Source: Candidatus Poribacteria bacterium
GTDB lineage: Bacteria; Poribacteria; WGA-4E; PCPOR2b
DNA: 64,000 nt
Reading direction: 5' to 3'
NCBI GenBank assembly: GCA_022826645.1
Contig: JAJDUM010000110.1
Coordinates: forward strand, 1 to 64,000
The notes under the pieces are model-generated. The model did no database searches and was not told the DNA's origin. It saw only the letters and a program-made list of their open reading frames with translations. The translations under genes were made by a program, and so were the position numbers. Shown here in pieces: positions 1 to 8,116 of the stretch; the first letter of the stretch is position 1, and each line of letters starts with the position of its first letter.

Positions 1-2
1 GA

Positions 3-101
3 ATCGGGCATTTTATTGAACAGGTCTATAACCAGAAACGACCCCATTCGGCGTTAGGATATTTGACGCCGGTGGAATTTGAACAACAATACTTGTCTTA
101 A
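3..101 (+). CDS. IS3-family transposase, C-terminal fragment (cut by window edge)
   Basis: The open frame enters from the left edge and ends at a TAA at 99-101. The 32 visible residues include RPHSALGYLTPVEFE, the usual tail of the integrase catalytic core (rve) of IS3-family transposases, which cut and join insertion-sequence ends. Nothing upstream is visible, so the DDE residues cannot be checked and I cannot tell whether the element is intact. I could not place the right inverted repeat of the IS confidently in the next 150 bases. The identification rests on one short but distinctive motif. Confidence 0.8.
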   Translation: MGHFIEQVYNQKRPHSALGYLTPVEFEQQYLS

Positions 102-218
102 CTTTACTGATTTGTGGCCCAAATTAACGTTGGCACTTCAGATTATCACATCATGACCCAGCATACTCCGCTCGATATCGTTATCAATATCTTTACCGGT
201 GCTATCTCAGTCAATTCT

Positions 219-235
219 CGGACAGTGGTTGTCCG
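219..235. other. Short perfect hairpin
   Basis: CGGACA and TGTCCG form a 6-bp stem with a 5-nt loop. It lies between the IS3 remnant and the next small gene, with no T-run after it. It may be part of the IS end; function unknown. Confidence 0.35.
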
Positions 236-267
236 GAAATAATCTATATCGGATTCAAAAAATTCCC

Positions 268-316
268 AATCAAAGTCTATGTATATTTAGTCTCATACAT
301 AGACTTTGATTTTTTA
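268..316 (+). terminator. Terminator-like 17-bp hairpin with T-run
   Basis: AATCAAAGTCTATGTAT (268-284) is an exact inverted match of 295-311, with a 10-nt loop, and is followed by a run of T. The stem is AT-rich but long. It could end transcription coming from the IS element, or act as a leader hairpin for the small gene that starts 22 bases later. No independent evidence separates the two. Confidence 0.55.
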
Positions 317-337
317 ATCTCAGCAGGAGACTTTGAT

Positions 338-735
338 ATGTTTGATCTAAAGCGGATCTGGTTATCCGTGTTTGGCTTTGCTTTCCTTATTTTCCCAGTT
401 GTCCCCGCCGTTGCACAGGATGATACTTCTGCTGCCTGCCTGATTGGGGACCATCCGGGGATCCCCGAATCCGATGCACAGACCGCGGCATTGTTGGTGT
501 GTGATGAACTGCGCAAGCAGGGCATACCAAACGGCAGCTGACTTTGGCAAATATTGAAGAGATGATCCCAGCAGCACCGAGACTGGTTGATGCACTTGTC
601 CACAACAAGCCGATTGATGATACGGTCGATATGGAAACCGTTACCGAACAGGACGCTCGCGAACTTAGGAAGATACGGTCACTCTTAATCGGTCCAATCC
701 ACAATCCAACCCTCTGGAACCTTTTTTGTCAATAA
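338..735 (+). pseudogene. Broken small secreted protein gene (frameshifted)
   Basis: The first frame (338-541) begins after the purine-rich stretch CAGGAG and encodes a signal peptide ending in PAVAQ, then about 40 residues rich in Asp and Ala. The following frame (544-735) is shifted, has no ribosome-binding site and would need a TTG start, yet it reads as a coherent protein segment (IEEMIPAAPRLVDALV and onward). The simplest reading is one gene with a frameshift or internal deletion near 530-545. I do not recognise the family. A short intact 67-residue secreted protein plus chance coding downstream is the alternative. Confidence 0.45.
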
Positions 736-749
736 TTCGTAAAAAAAAC

Positions 750-778
750 TTGACAACGGTTTTGCAGCAATTTATAAT
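750..778 (+). promoter_or_regulatory. Consensus sigma-70 promoter
   Basis: TTGACA (750-755) and TATAAT (773-778) are separated by exactly 17 bases, a perfect match to the housekeeping promoter. Transcription would start near 785, just before a Fur-like box (794-812) and a terminator (832-853), then the porin/imelysin genes. Confidence 0.85.
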
Positions 779-793
779 ACTACGAAATAATTT

Positions 794-812
794 GCGAATG
801 AGTCTCAATATC
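794..812. promoter_or_regulatory. Fur-box-like operator 1
   Basis: Read on the minus strand the site is GATATTGAGACTCATTCGC. It matches 14 of 19 positions of the classical Fur box GATAATGATAATCATTATC and shares the core GATATTGAGACTCA with the sites at 8624 and 18992. It lies just downstream of the expected start of the 750-778 promoter, a position where bound repressor would block transcription. Fur binding is inferred from similarity and from the iron-related genes downstream. Confidence 0.65.
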
Positions 813-831
813 GGTTTTTAGACGAGTGAAT

Positions 832-857
832 CGGGCAGGATATGCCCGTTTTTATTT
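832..857 (+). terminator. Intrinsic terminator in the porin leader
   Basis: CGGGCA (832-837) pairs with TGCCCG (843-848) over a 5-nt loop, followed by TTTTTATTT. It falls about 65 bases after the predicted start of the 750-778 promoter and before the porin. It therefore either makes a ~70-nt transcript or attenuates the operon. Confidence 0.7.
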
Positions 858-868
858 CACACCAAGAT

Positions 869-887
869 GCGATTGAGTCTCAATGTC
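869..887. promoter_or_regulatory. Weaker Fur-box-like operator 2
   Basis: Minus-strand reading GACATTGAGACTCAATCGC matches 12 of 19 Fur-box positions and keeps the ATTGAGACTCA core. It lies 21 bases upstream of the chosen porin start and 56 bases after operator 1, so the two form a tandem pair. Confidence 0.5.
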
Positions 888-907
888 AAAACCCCGAGAG
901 GTCAGAA

Positions 908-2149
908 TTGCGAATCTGCTGTTGTGTTTTGCTTCTACTCCTAACGGCTCAAGTTGTACCGGCTGAATCCAAACGATTTAGTGTCTCCGGCTACGGAGTA
1001 ATCAATTACGCTAATTTCTATTGGGAGACCGATCCAGACCGACGGGCTCACATTGACGTTGAACGGTTCGTCATCGCGCCAAAACTCCAGATTAACAAGG
1101 TCATCCGTCTTGAATCGGAACTCGAGTTCGAGCACGGTGGAACCGGCATCACAATGGAGTTTGACAAATTTGAGGAGTTTGGCGAATTCGAGATGGAAGT
1201 CGAAAAAGGCGGCGAAGTCATCGTTGAGAAACTCGCTGCGGTCTTTGAGTTTCGCCCAACGCTCAACCTACGGATAGGTCATATCATCGTGCCGGTCGGC
1301 TTAACCGCCAAGCGGCATCGACCCCAACACTACTTCACAACCACCCGCCCCGAATCCGAATCTAACCTGATTCCAACCATCTGGCATGAAAATGGGATTG
1401 AGCTATTTGGCAAAGCCGGCGCGCTCAGCTATCAGGCGCAAATCGTCAACGGCTTGGACTCCACCGGCTTCAGTTCGCGCCGTTGGATCGCCAGCGGTCA
1501 CCAACTGCGTTTTGAGGCCGCCAATGCTGAAGATTTCGCGCTCGTCGGTCGTGTCGATTATACGGTCATGGATGGCGCGGTTCTCGGTATCTCCGGTTAC
1601 TACGGCGACAGCGCGGATAACCGTCCGAAACCGGATTTCGATCTTGATGCCCACGTCTCAATTGTTGACCTGCACGGATTTTATGAGGTCGGTGCGCTGA
1701 AGGTTCGCGGGATGTTCCTTTACGGAACGCTCGAAAACTCAGAACTTATCTCCAAAACCAATCGCAATCTTTCAAACAACCTAAATGTGAAACGGACACC
1801 TATCGGTAGCCAAGCCTTTGGGGGATACCTCGAAGTCGGCTACAACCTGCTCTCGTTTTTCAAATCATCGTTGAACACGGAGGCAGTGCTTGACCTGTTC
1901 GTCCGTTACGATAACTACGATACAATGGCTGAGGTAAAGGGGAACATCTTTGATAATCCGCGTTGGGAACGGCAGACGTGGACACTCGGTCTCAATTACC
2001 ATCCACACCCACAGCTTGTCTTTAAGGGACATTACTCCGCACGGATATTGGGGTCCACACCCGTAGAGATATTGGACACCATACCCATATTGGACACCGA
2101 ATTTGAGGATGAACATACCTTCGCACTCGGTTTTGGGTTTCAATACTAA
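908..2149 (+). CDS. Outer-membrane beta-barrel porin-like protein
   Basis: A 413-residue secreted protein with a hydrophobic leader ending near VVPA, then alternating short strands rich in aromatic residues and Gly, and a C-terminal FGFQY typical of outer-membrane barrels. It resembles the phosphate-selective porin type, but I cannot name a substrate. I chose TTG at 908, preceded by GAGAGG, because an ATG at 842 lies inside the terminator hairpin and would put about 22 non-hydrophobic residues before the leader. It is the first gene of a likely operon with imelysin, a lipoprotein, a Nudix hydrolase and a di-haem protein, behind two Fur-like boxes, so a role in iron-limited growth is likely. 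The barrel call is firm; the function is not. Confidence 0.72.
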   Translation: MRICCCVLLLLLTAQVVPAESKRFSVSGYGVINYANFYWETDPDRRAHIDVERFVIAPKLQINKVIRLESELEFEHGGTGITMEFDKFEEFGEFEMEVEKGGEVIVEKLAAVFEFRPTLNLRIGHIIVPVGLTAKRHRPQHYFTTTRPESESNLIPTIWHENGIELFGKAGALSYQAQIVNGLDSTGFSSRRWIASGHQLRFEAANAEDFALVGRVDYTVMDGAVLGISGYYGDSADNRPKPDFDLDAHVSIVDLHGFYEVGALKVRGMFLYGTLENSELISKTNRNLSNNLNVKRTPIGSQAFGGYLEVGYNLLSFFKSSLNTEAVLDLFVRYDNYDTMAEVKGNIFDNPRWERQTWTLGLNYHPHPQLVFKGHYSARILGSTPVEILDTIPILDTEFEDEHTFALGFGFQY

Positions 2150-2150
2150 C

Positions 2151-2264
2151 AGGACTTACGCACTCCAGATTGTAGTTGCCCGATTCATCGGGCGTTGGTA
2201 ACGGTGTTTAGCGGCGATGAATCCCCGAACTACAGGGCTTTGACCGTTCAACTGCGTAAGTCCT
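2151..2264. repeat. MITE-like element with 12-bp terminal inverted repeats
   Basis: AGGACTTACGCA at 2151-2162 is exactly inverted at 2253-2264, enclosing 114 bp without a gene. A diverged copy in the opposite orientation lies at 18792-18952 and shares the ends and the internal TTGTAGTTGCCCG and GATGAATCCCCGA segments. It sits immediately after the porin stop codon, so it splits the porin from imelysin. No transposase is encoded, so it is non-autonomous if mobile. Confidence 0.7.
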
Positions 2265-2300
2265 AATTAATTTAACTTCAAATCAAAAAGGAGGAATCCA

Positions 2301-3434
2301 ATGAGATTCAATCAATATTTAACAAAGCTATTTTGTGGCACCCTATCGGCGCTTCTGGTCCTATCAATCTGCCTCATCGGTTGCAGCCTAACTGGCTGCG
2401 GCAGCGACGACGATGATGATGACGATGCTATCACTACTGCCGCTGAAGAAGCCGAGGCGTTTGATGCAAGTACCACCTTGAACGACTTCGCCAATGGAGT
2501 CGTGCTCGCCACCTACACCGACTTGGACAACAAAGCGGGTGAACTGTTAGGCGCTGTGCAGGCGTTGAATGCGGCTCCCAACCAAGCCCATTTGGAACTG
2601 GCACAGACCGCATGGAAAGCAACGCGGAGACCGTGGGAACAGAGTGAGGCATTCCTGTTCGGTCCTGTTGATACGCAGGGTCTTGATCCAGCGCTCGATA
2701 GCTGGCCCGTCAATCGGGTTGATCTTGATGGGGTGCTCGGCAGCGGGCAAGCGTTGACCGCAGCATCAATTGACGCGCTCGAAGACACATTGAAAGGTTT
2801 CCATACCATCGAGTATCTCCTCTTCCGCGAGGGCAACCAGCGAAAAGCTGAGGATATTACCCCCCGCGAGTTGGAATACCTCACCGCAACGACAGAGAAT
2901 CTGAAATCAAAAACCGCTCAGTTGCGCAATGCGTGGGACCCGTCGGGCGAAAATTATACCGGAGAGGTCGCCAACGCCGGTGACACCAGCACCATCTACC
3001 AATCACAGAAAGACGCAATGCAGGAGATGGTCAACGGTATGATCGTCATCGCCGATGAAGTCGCCAACGGCAAAATCTCCGACCCGTTCAACGAGAAGGA
3101 TACCACCTTGGTCGAGTCACAGTTTAGCTTCAACTCGATTAGCGATTTCCAAGACAATATTCGTGGTATCCAAAACGTCTACATGGGCAAGTTCACGGCA
3201 GATGGTCAGGGGCTTAACGAATTTGTAAATGGGGCGGATGCCGGCCTGGATGCAAGGTTCCAAACCGAAGTCCAGACCGCCATCGACACCATCGGCGCGA
3301 TTCCGGATCCCTTCCGCGATTCAATCACTGCTCAACGGGCTGCTGTCCAAGCAGCAATTGACGCGGTCAGCACAGTTCAGCAAACACTGGAAAACGATAT
3401 CTTGAAATTAGTGTTAGACAGTAATTTCGAGTAA
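2301..3434 (+). CDS. Imelysin-family (M75-like) lipoprotein
   Basis: A 377-residue lipoprotein with a leader ending at LIGC28 or LTGC33, an acidic linker (a run of seven Asp after residue 35), then an all-helical imelysin domain. The family hallmark GxHxxE is present as G166-F-H168-T-I-E171. Imelysin-like proteins (IrpA/EfeO/ICMP relatives) are iron-regulated surface or periplasmic proteins; peptidase activity is doubtful for most members, and iron or haem binding is more commonly proposed. The start has a strong AAGGAGG site. The di-haem protein downstream is a common neighbour of imelysins. The DUF4856 lipoprotein at 11835 is probably a distant relative of the same fold. Confidence 0.88.
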   Translation: MRFNQYLTKLFCGTLSALLVLSICLIGCSLTGCGSDDDDDDDAITTAAEEAEAFDASTTLNDFANGVVLATYTDLDNKAGELLGAVQALNAAPNQAHLELAQTAWKATRRPWEQSEAFLFGPVDTQGLDPALDSWPVNRVDLDGVLGSGQALTAASIDALEDTLKGFHTIEYLLFREGNQRKAEDITPRELEYLTATTENLKSKTAQLRNAWDPSGENYTGEVANAGDTSTIYQSQKDAMQEMVNGMIVIADEVANGKISDPFNEKDTTLVESQFSFNSISDFQDNIRGIQNVYMGKFTADGQGLNEFVNGADAGLDARFQTEVQTAIDTIGAIPDPFRDSITAQRAAVQAAIDAVSTVQQTLENDILKLVLDSNFE

Positions 3435-3465
3435 CGTAGACTAGCGCACAACTAAGAAATCGTAG

Positions 3466-3484
3466 GGGCGGGGTTACCCCGCCC
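3466..3484. repeat. Intergenic GC-rich hairpin
   Basis: GGGCGGGG and CCCCGCCC form a perfect 8-bp stem with a TTA loop between imelysin and the next lipoprotein. Similar GTAGGG-flanked hairpins recur at 27187, 43357 and in the 51-56 kb array. It lacks a T-run, so it is more likely a dispersed repeat or mRNA-stabilising hairpin than a terminator. Confidence 0.55.
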
Positions 3485-3518
3485 ATCGGTTTCGTCGGAT
3501 AAAATAGGAAGATTCAAA

Positions 3519-4037
3519 ATGCACATTAGAACAATCACAAGGCTCTTGCTTGTATTGACCATCACTATTTCGGTTGTGGGGCTTTCCGCCTGCGACCAGA
3601 TTGGGCAACTGCTACTCCCGGGGATCTCTGATACAGAGACTCCAACTCCCATAGAAGAACGCGATCACGTTTGGGTTGTCGATCAGAACGGTGTTGAGGT
3701 GCCCATACCCGGAACGTGGGTACTCATATCGCGCACCAACCTCAAGTCGACTTATGTCATCGGCGAAAGTTTTACCTTACCGCCAGAGACACCGCACCAG
3801 ATTTTACTGTCGGAGGGAACCTACATAGACGGTGAAGGTATCGCCTGGACAAGGGTGAATATCACGGTCGATGACGGCACACAATTCCTGTTACTTGAGC
3901 GTGTGGACACCAGCGTTACACCGCATCAACTCCACCTTGTCGTCAGGACGGATGAAAACGGACTGGCGCTGCTTGAGTATGGTGAGTACCCCTTTGATCT
4001 GCCATACCACGACATGCAGGTCTGGGAACTACAATGA
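3519..4037 (+). CDS. Small lipoprotein of unknown function
   Basis: A 172-residue protein with a signal peptide and lipobox LSAC25, followed by DQIGQLLLPG. That leader is nearly identical to those of the eight binding lipoproteins at 47-57 kb, although the rest of the protein is unrelated to them. The mature part is probably all-beta and may resemble a carboxypeptidase-regulatory or transthyretin-like fold (GTWVLISRTN, ETPHQILLSEGTY), but I do not recognise a family. It overlaps the Nudix gene by 4 bp (ATGA), so the two are translationally coupled within the imelysin operon. Confidence 0.7.
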   Translation: MHIRTITRLLLVLTITISVVGLSACDQIGQLLLPGISDTETPTPIEERDHVWVVDQNGVEVPIPGTWVLISRTNLKSTYVIGESFTLPPETPHQILLSEGTYIDGEGIAWTRVNITVDDGTQFLLLERVDTSVTPHQLHLVVRTDENGLALLEYGEYPFDLPYHDMQVWELQ

Positions 4038-4588
4038 GATCAACAGCGGAAAAGTCCATATCGGAAACCGATTTCCCAAATCTGTTTGCAGACACCAGTT
4101 GGGGAACTGTAACCTGTTCCTTTGAATGCTCCAACGAAATGCCGCCCCTCAACTTAATCAGCAATGTTAATCTTGTTCCGTTCAAAGGGGATCAGTGGTT
4201 GATACTTCGATTACAAACTGGGGAATGGGAGGTGCCGGGCGGCACATTGGAGCCGGGCGAAAGCTACTCGGACGCAATCAGTCGCGAGTTGATTGAAGAA
4301 GCCAGTGCGCGTCTGATAACCTTTGAACCACTCGGCGCTTGGCACTGTTTTTCGACTGCCCCGAAACCGTATCGTCCGCATCTACCACACCCCGAATTCT
4401 ATCGACTTGTCGGTTACGGAGCGGTGGAAATCATCGGCAGCCCTGAAAACCCTGAAGATGGCGAACAGGTGGCAAGCGTCGAGTTCGTCCCTACTGAAGA
4501 AGTCGTTCAACGCTTTCGGGACATAAATCGGTTTGAGTTAGCGGAATTATATCAATTAGCAGAAAGAATGCACAAGTGGTCGGAATGA
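4034..4588 (+). CDS. Nudix hydrolase
   Basis: A 184-residue cytosolic protein with a Nudix box G70-x5-E76-x7-R84E85-x2-E88E89, the metal-binding helix that hydrolyses nucleoside diphosphate-X compounds. The last Gly of the motif is Ser (S91), a mild deviation; the catalytic acids are all present. The substrate cannot be read from the sequence. The gene overlaps its neighbours on both sides with ATGA junctions, so it is made with the lipoprotein and the di-haem oxidoreductase. A cytosolic Nudix enzyme inside an otherwise envelope-directed operon is unexpected. Confidence 0.85.
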   Translation: MRSTAEKSISETDFPNLFADTSWGTVTCSFECSNEMPPLNLISNVNLVPFKGDQWLILRLQTGEWEVPGGTLEPGESYSDAISRELIEEASARLITFEPLGAWHCFSTAPKPYRPHLPHPEFYRLVGYGAVEIIGSPENPEDGEQVASVEFVPTEEVVQRFRDINRFELAELYQLAERMHKWSE

Positions 4589-5988
4589 CGAAATCAAATC
4601 ACCCCTTACACGTTCTATCTCTTATAGCCTTACTCTGTACCCTAATCGCCGCTTGCGATTCGAGCGATCCGACCGATCCGGAGAAGGTGGACATTTCGAA
4701 TAAGAAGTTTTCTGGCGGTGAGACAACCGTTTTTGACGCAACAAGCCATGCGTTTTCGACACCCGCGCCAAACCTTTCGGCGGATGGACTCGCAAAACAC
4801 CTCGAAGGCGATGTCGAGTTTGAGGCGGTGTTTGTCACAGTCCCGGCGGAGGTTAATCCAGGGCTCGGTCCCGTCTACAACAATATCTCCTGTATCAACT
4901 GTCATGCGCGAGATGGACGGGGGCGTGCGCCGACTTCGGGTGAAAAACTCACATCAATGCTTTTCCGCGTGAGTCTTCCAAACCCAAATAGTGACGGCAC
5001 ACAAGGACCGGTGCCAGTTCCCGGCTTCGGCACACAACTCAATAACCGCGCAATCTTCGGCGTCCCTCCGGAGGGAACGGTAACAATCAATTATACCGAA
5101 GGTGAATTCACCACAAGTGACGGGGTAAAGGTGCACCTCCGGACACCGAGCTACGAGATCAAAGATCCGTATCAACCGTTGCCCGACAATGTTGAAATCT
5201 CGCCTCGTGTCGCACCCGTTGTATTCGGTTTAGGGCTACTTGAAGCAGTACCCGAAGCGACCATCCTCGCCTTGGCGGACGAAGATGATCAGGATGGCGA
5301 TGAGATTTCAGGGAAAGCGAATTATGTCTGGGATGTCCAGAAGAATGGGCTGAGTCTTGGTCGATTCGGGTGGAAGGCGAATCAGCCGACACTGATTCAA
5401 CAGGTCGCTTCCGCCTACCACGATGACATGGGCATTACAACCTCGCTGTTACCGAGAGAGAGCTCGGATGGGCAACCGCAATATGATGGACGGGGGGACG
5501 ACCCAGAACTGAGCGATGAAATTTTGGACGTGGTGACATTTTACGTTCAGACCCTCGCTGTGCCCGCCCGACGCGACCTCGACGATCCAGTTGTTCAGCG
5601 TGGCGAAGAACTTTTTGAGAGCGCGGGTTGTTCCGGTTGCCATATTCCAACATTGGAAACAGGGGCGTTATCGGAGGTGCCAGAGGTCTCCAACCAGACG
5701 ATTTACCCGTATACCGATTTGTTGTTGCACGATATGGGTCCGGGATTGGCAGACAACCGTCCCGATTTTCGGGCGAGCGGGTCGGAGTGGCGCACACCAC
5801 CGCTGTGGGGTATCGGGTTAGTCAAGGTGGTCAACGGACACACCAACTTCCTCCACGACGGTCGGGCGAGAGGGTTACTGGAGGCAGTTTTGTGGCACGG
5901 TGGAGAAGCAGAACAATCGCGCGATGCAGTTCAAGGGATGTCCGCAAGCGACAGAAACGCACTTATCGCTTTTCTGGAATCGTTGTAA
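4585..5988 (+). CDS. Di-haem oxidoreductase lipoprotein (DUF1111 type)
   Basis: A 467-residue lipoprotein (lipobox LIAAC24) with two c-type haem motifs, C103-I-N-C106-H107 and C349-S-G-C352-H353. The long interdomain region and the DGRGR segment after the first haem fit the DUF1111 'thiol oxidoreductase' family. Such proteins often neighbour imelysins in iron-responsive operons, and their physiological substrate is unknown. I prefer ATG 4585, which overlaps the Nudix stop (ATGA), over the in-frame GTG at 4576. Attachment of c-type haem requires export, consistent with the leader. Confidence 0.85.
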   Translation: MTKSNHPLHVLSLIALLCTLIAACDSSDPTDPEKVDISNKKFSGGETTVFDATSHAFSTPAPNLSADGLAKHLEGDVEFEAVFVTVPAEVNPGLGPVYNNISCINCHARDGRGRAPTSGEKLTSMLFRVSLPNPNSDGTQGPVPVPGFGTQLNNRAIFGVPPEGTVTINYTEGEFTTSDGVKVHLRTPSYEIKDPYQPLPDNVEISPRVAPVVFGLGLLEAVPEATILALADEDDQDGDEISGKANYVWDVQKNGLSLGRFGWKANQPTLIQQVASAYHDDMGITTSLLPRESSDGQPQYDGRGDDPELSDEILDVVTFYVQTLAVPARRDLDDPVVQRGEELFESAGCSGCHIPTLETGALSEVPEVSNQTIYPYTDLLLHDMGPGLADNRPDFRASGSEWRTPPLWGIGLVKVVNGHTNFLHDGRARGLLEAVLWHGGEAEQSRDAVQGMSASDRNALIAFLESL

Positions 5989-6102
5989 TAGCAATGCCAT
6001 TAAACCAAAACCATATCGGGGGCAGGTTCCTGCGTCTGAAAAAGCATAAACCAACTCGGAGGTTGCAAAGTCCGCAGATTTTAACCGTAAAGAGGGTATA
6101 AG

Positions 6103-6966
6103 ATGAAGTGTCGAGCATTTTTCGTGATTTTCTTCTGTTTTGCCCCTTTGACTCTGGCGTTTGGGAATAATGAAAGCCCTCTCAATAAAACTGAAGCTCT
6201 GATAACAGAATTAAGATTTTACGACGGGCTTATCGCTCTGGAACCTCTGTTGACAACAGATCAGAAAAGTGAGAACCAAGAGGAAGCGCTCTGGCTTGCT
6301 AATACGCTTTGTAACCAACTGATGAGAAGTCTCACTGATGAATTTCGGGAAATAGAGCTAGACTCGCTTTGGCGTAAATTTGGGGACGAACTCAAAACCT
6401 ACCCTAATCCTCAACGAAGTGGTGTGGCATTAAAGTGGGAAAAAGTCGCAGCCTTCAATCGGTTGGGAGCGAACATAACCTACAGTGAAATCGATGCAAA
6501 TTATTGGTATCATCACGGTTTTCTGAAACGCTTAATTGCGCTTTATCCAAACAGCAGTTGGCGTCCTGCTGCTGAATACTATCTCATACAAGAGGGATAC
6601 CCAACTCCCCGTGATATTGATAAAACGCTCGATGCACTGCACAGCTATGTCGAAAAGTACGCGAAAAGCGGACTTGCAGAGGTTTACATGGCTTACCTCG
6701 ATATTGCCCATCTCAATCACGGTCTGTGGGCGGTACTTGCCTATCCTGATGATCTCTACAGCAGACACTTCGAAATTAACAGTGACGACCCAGAAAAGGA
6801 CAAACAACGTGCCGCGAGATACAAAGCGGAAGCACTGAAGTATTACGCGAAGTTCATTGCCAGATATGGAAATATCTTCGGATATGAAGGTAAGGATGCT
6901 ATTGAAAGCTTTGAAAAATTAAAACAGAACAAAAAGTCAGGATATGGTTGGATTTTTTATGACTAA
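6103..6966 (+). CDS. Secreted helical protein of unknown function
   Basis: A 287-residue protein with a signal peptide ending near LAFG and a mature part dominated by helices with recurring aromatic positions (ANYWYHHGFLKRL, KYYAKFIARYG), reminiscent of tetratricopeptide-like solenoids. I do not recognise a family. The start is preceded by AAAGAGGG. It follows the di-haem gene by 114 bases and precedes the convergent bacterioferritin gene, so it may be the last gene of the imelysin operon. Lys- and Asn-rich stretches near the C terminus differ from its neighbours. Confidence 0.6.
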   Translation: MKCRAFFVIFFCFAPLTLAFGNNESPLNKTEALITELRFYDGLIALEPLLTTDQKSENQEEALWLANTLCNQLMRSLTDEFREIELDSLWRKFGDELKTYPNPQRSGVALKWEKVAAFNRLGANITYSEIDANYWYHHGFLKRLIALYPNSSWRPAAEYYLIQEGYPTPRDIDKTLDALHSYVEKYAKSGLAEVYMAYLDIAHLNHGLWAVLAYPDDLYSRHFEINSDDPEKDKQRAARYKAEALKYYAKFIARYGNIFGYEGKDAIESFEKLKQNKKSGYGWIFYD

Positions 6967-7055
6967 CAGTAAGGTGCCGTTGTAGCTCCTCGTGTGAAAG
7001 TGAAAGAAATACGCTCATCGCTTTCTGAAATCGCTGTAGCACACATGGGAGGGAG

Positions 7056-7547
7056 TTACGCTCCCTCTCCTTCTTCATCAGCAATAATCTGTCGTGCGAG
7101 GTAGTTTTGGATGCCCACTTGGTTAATCTGGTCGAGTTGAGCCTCTATCCAGTCAATATGCTCTTCCTCATCTTTGAGGATACGCTCAAGAAGCTCTTCC
7201 GATCCGAAATCCTTGTGGGTATGAGCAAGTTGGATAAATTCATTGAGCCGTTCGACCGCTTCTGTCTCAAGGGCGAGGTCATTGTCCATCATCTCTTGGA
7301 CGTTCGCCCCGATTTTAATTTCAAAATAGCGTGCCATGTTAGGCATCGCATTAAGATAGAGCACACGAGCGATCAGTTCTTCGGCATGTTTCATCTCTCC
7401 GATAGCGTGTTCACGTATCGCTTGATGGAGACGCTCATATCCCCAGTTTTCGCAGATTTCGGAATGGGCAAAATATTGATTAATAGCGGTAAGTTCAGCA
7501 GTTAAAACTTCGTTGAGTACTTCGACAATTTCAGGATGTCCGTCCAT
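7056..7547 (-). CDS. bfr: Bacterioferritin
   Basis: A 163-residue four-helix ferritin. All six di-iron ferroxidase ligands are at the same numbering as in E. coli Bfr: E18, E51, H54, E94, E127 and H130. M52, the inter-subunit haem ligand, is also present, which marks it as a true bacterioferritin. It oxidises Fe(II) and stores the mineral in a 24-subunit cytosolic shell. The start has a near-perfect site (TAAGGAGA, 5 bases before ATG). It is transcribed divergently from the Rieske/haem monooxygenase pair, so iron released from haem next door could be stored here. Confidence 0.95.
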   Translation of the reverse strand: MDGHPEIVEVLNEVLTAELTAINQYFAHSEICENWGYERLHQAIREHAIGEMKHAEELIARVLYLNAMPNMARYFEIKIGANVQEMMDNDLALETEAVERLNEFIQLAHTHKDFGSEELLERILKDEEEHIDWIEAQLDQINQVGIQNYLARQIIADEEGEGA

Positions 7548-7696
7548 TGTTTTCTCCTTATTTGAAATGAGGTAGAATCAATTAAAACTATAAATAATAA
7601 CGCTGCGGAAAAGTGAAGGGTTGACCCAACTAACAACTTGAGGTCCCCTCAGCAGCTTTGCTCCTGTTTTTGATATGAGCCAATTAGAGGAGGCTT

Positions 7697-8116
7697 ATGG
7701 CTTTACAAGTTCAAGAGTTACAACGAAATCCGGAAGTCTCTCGCTTCATAAAAGCAGCCAAGACAGATGAAGTGAGTCCCGGCAACTGCATCAGTGCAAA
7801 ATTGGAAGGCAATTTTATCGGTATCCATAACGTCAACGGAAAATTTTACGCGGTAAACAACATCTGTCCCCATGTCGGCGGAATTTTACACGCAGGACAG
7901 TTAGAAAACGACGTTATCGTCTGCCCAATTCACCAATGGAAGTTCGATGTCAAGACCGGCAAGTGCATTTGGCCCGGAAAATGTGGGATCGCGACCTATC
8001 CGGTGAAGGTTGATGGGGCGGATATTCTTGTCGATATCAACTCGCCCAGCCAGCCAGTTCAACACAACCCCATCCGCGTTTATCACGCGAAGGGGGAACG
8101 GAGGTCAAAACTGTGA
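7697..8116 (+). CDS. Rieske [2Fe-2S] ferredoxin
   Basis: A 139-residue soluble protein with the Rieske cluster ligands C57-P-H59 and C76-P-I-H79 and the usual Gly-rich loop after the first box (VGGILHAG). Such stand-alone Rieske ferredoxins pass single electrons to oxygenases. The start is preceded by GAGGAGG. Its stop overlaps the haem monooxygenase start (GTGA), so the two proteins are made in a fixed ratio. The natural inference is that it supplies electrons for haem cleavage. A ferredoxin for another oxygenase, or a nitrite-reductase small-subunit-like protein, is less likely at this length and in this context. Confidence 0.9.
   Translation: MALQVQELQRNPEVSRFIKAAKTDEVSPGNCISAKLEGNFIGIHNVNGKFYAVNNICPHVGGILHAGQLENDVIVCPIHQWKFDVKTGKCIWPGKCGIATYPVKVDGADILVDINSPSQPVQHNPIRVYHAKGERRSKL

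Noticed and set aside
842-907. ATG start at 842 for the porin
   Set aside because: The ATG lies in the terminator hairpin and would add about 22 residues before the signal peptide; TTG 908 with GAGAGG fits better.
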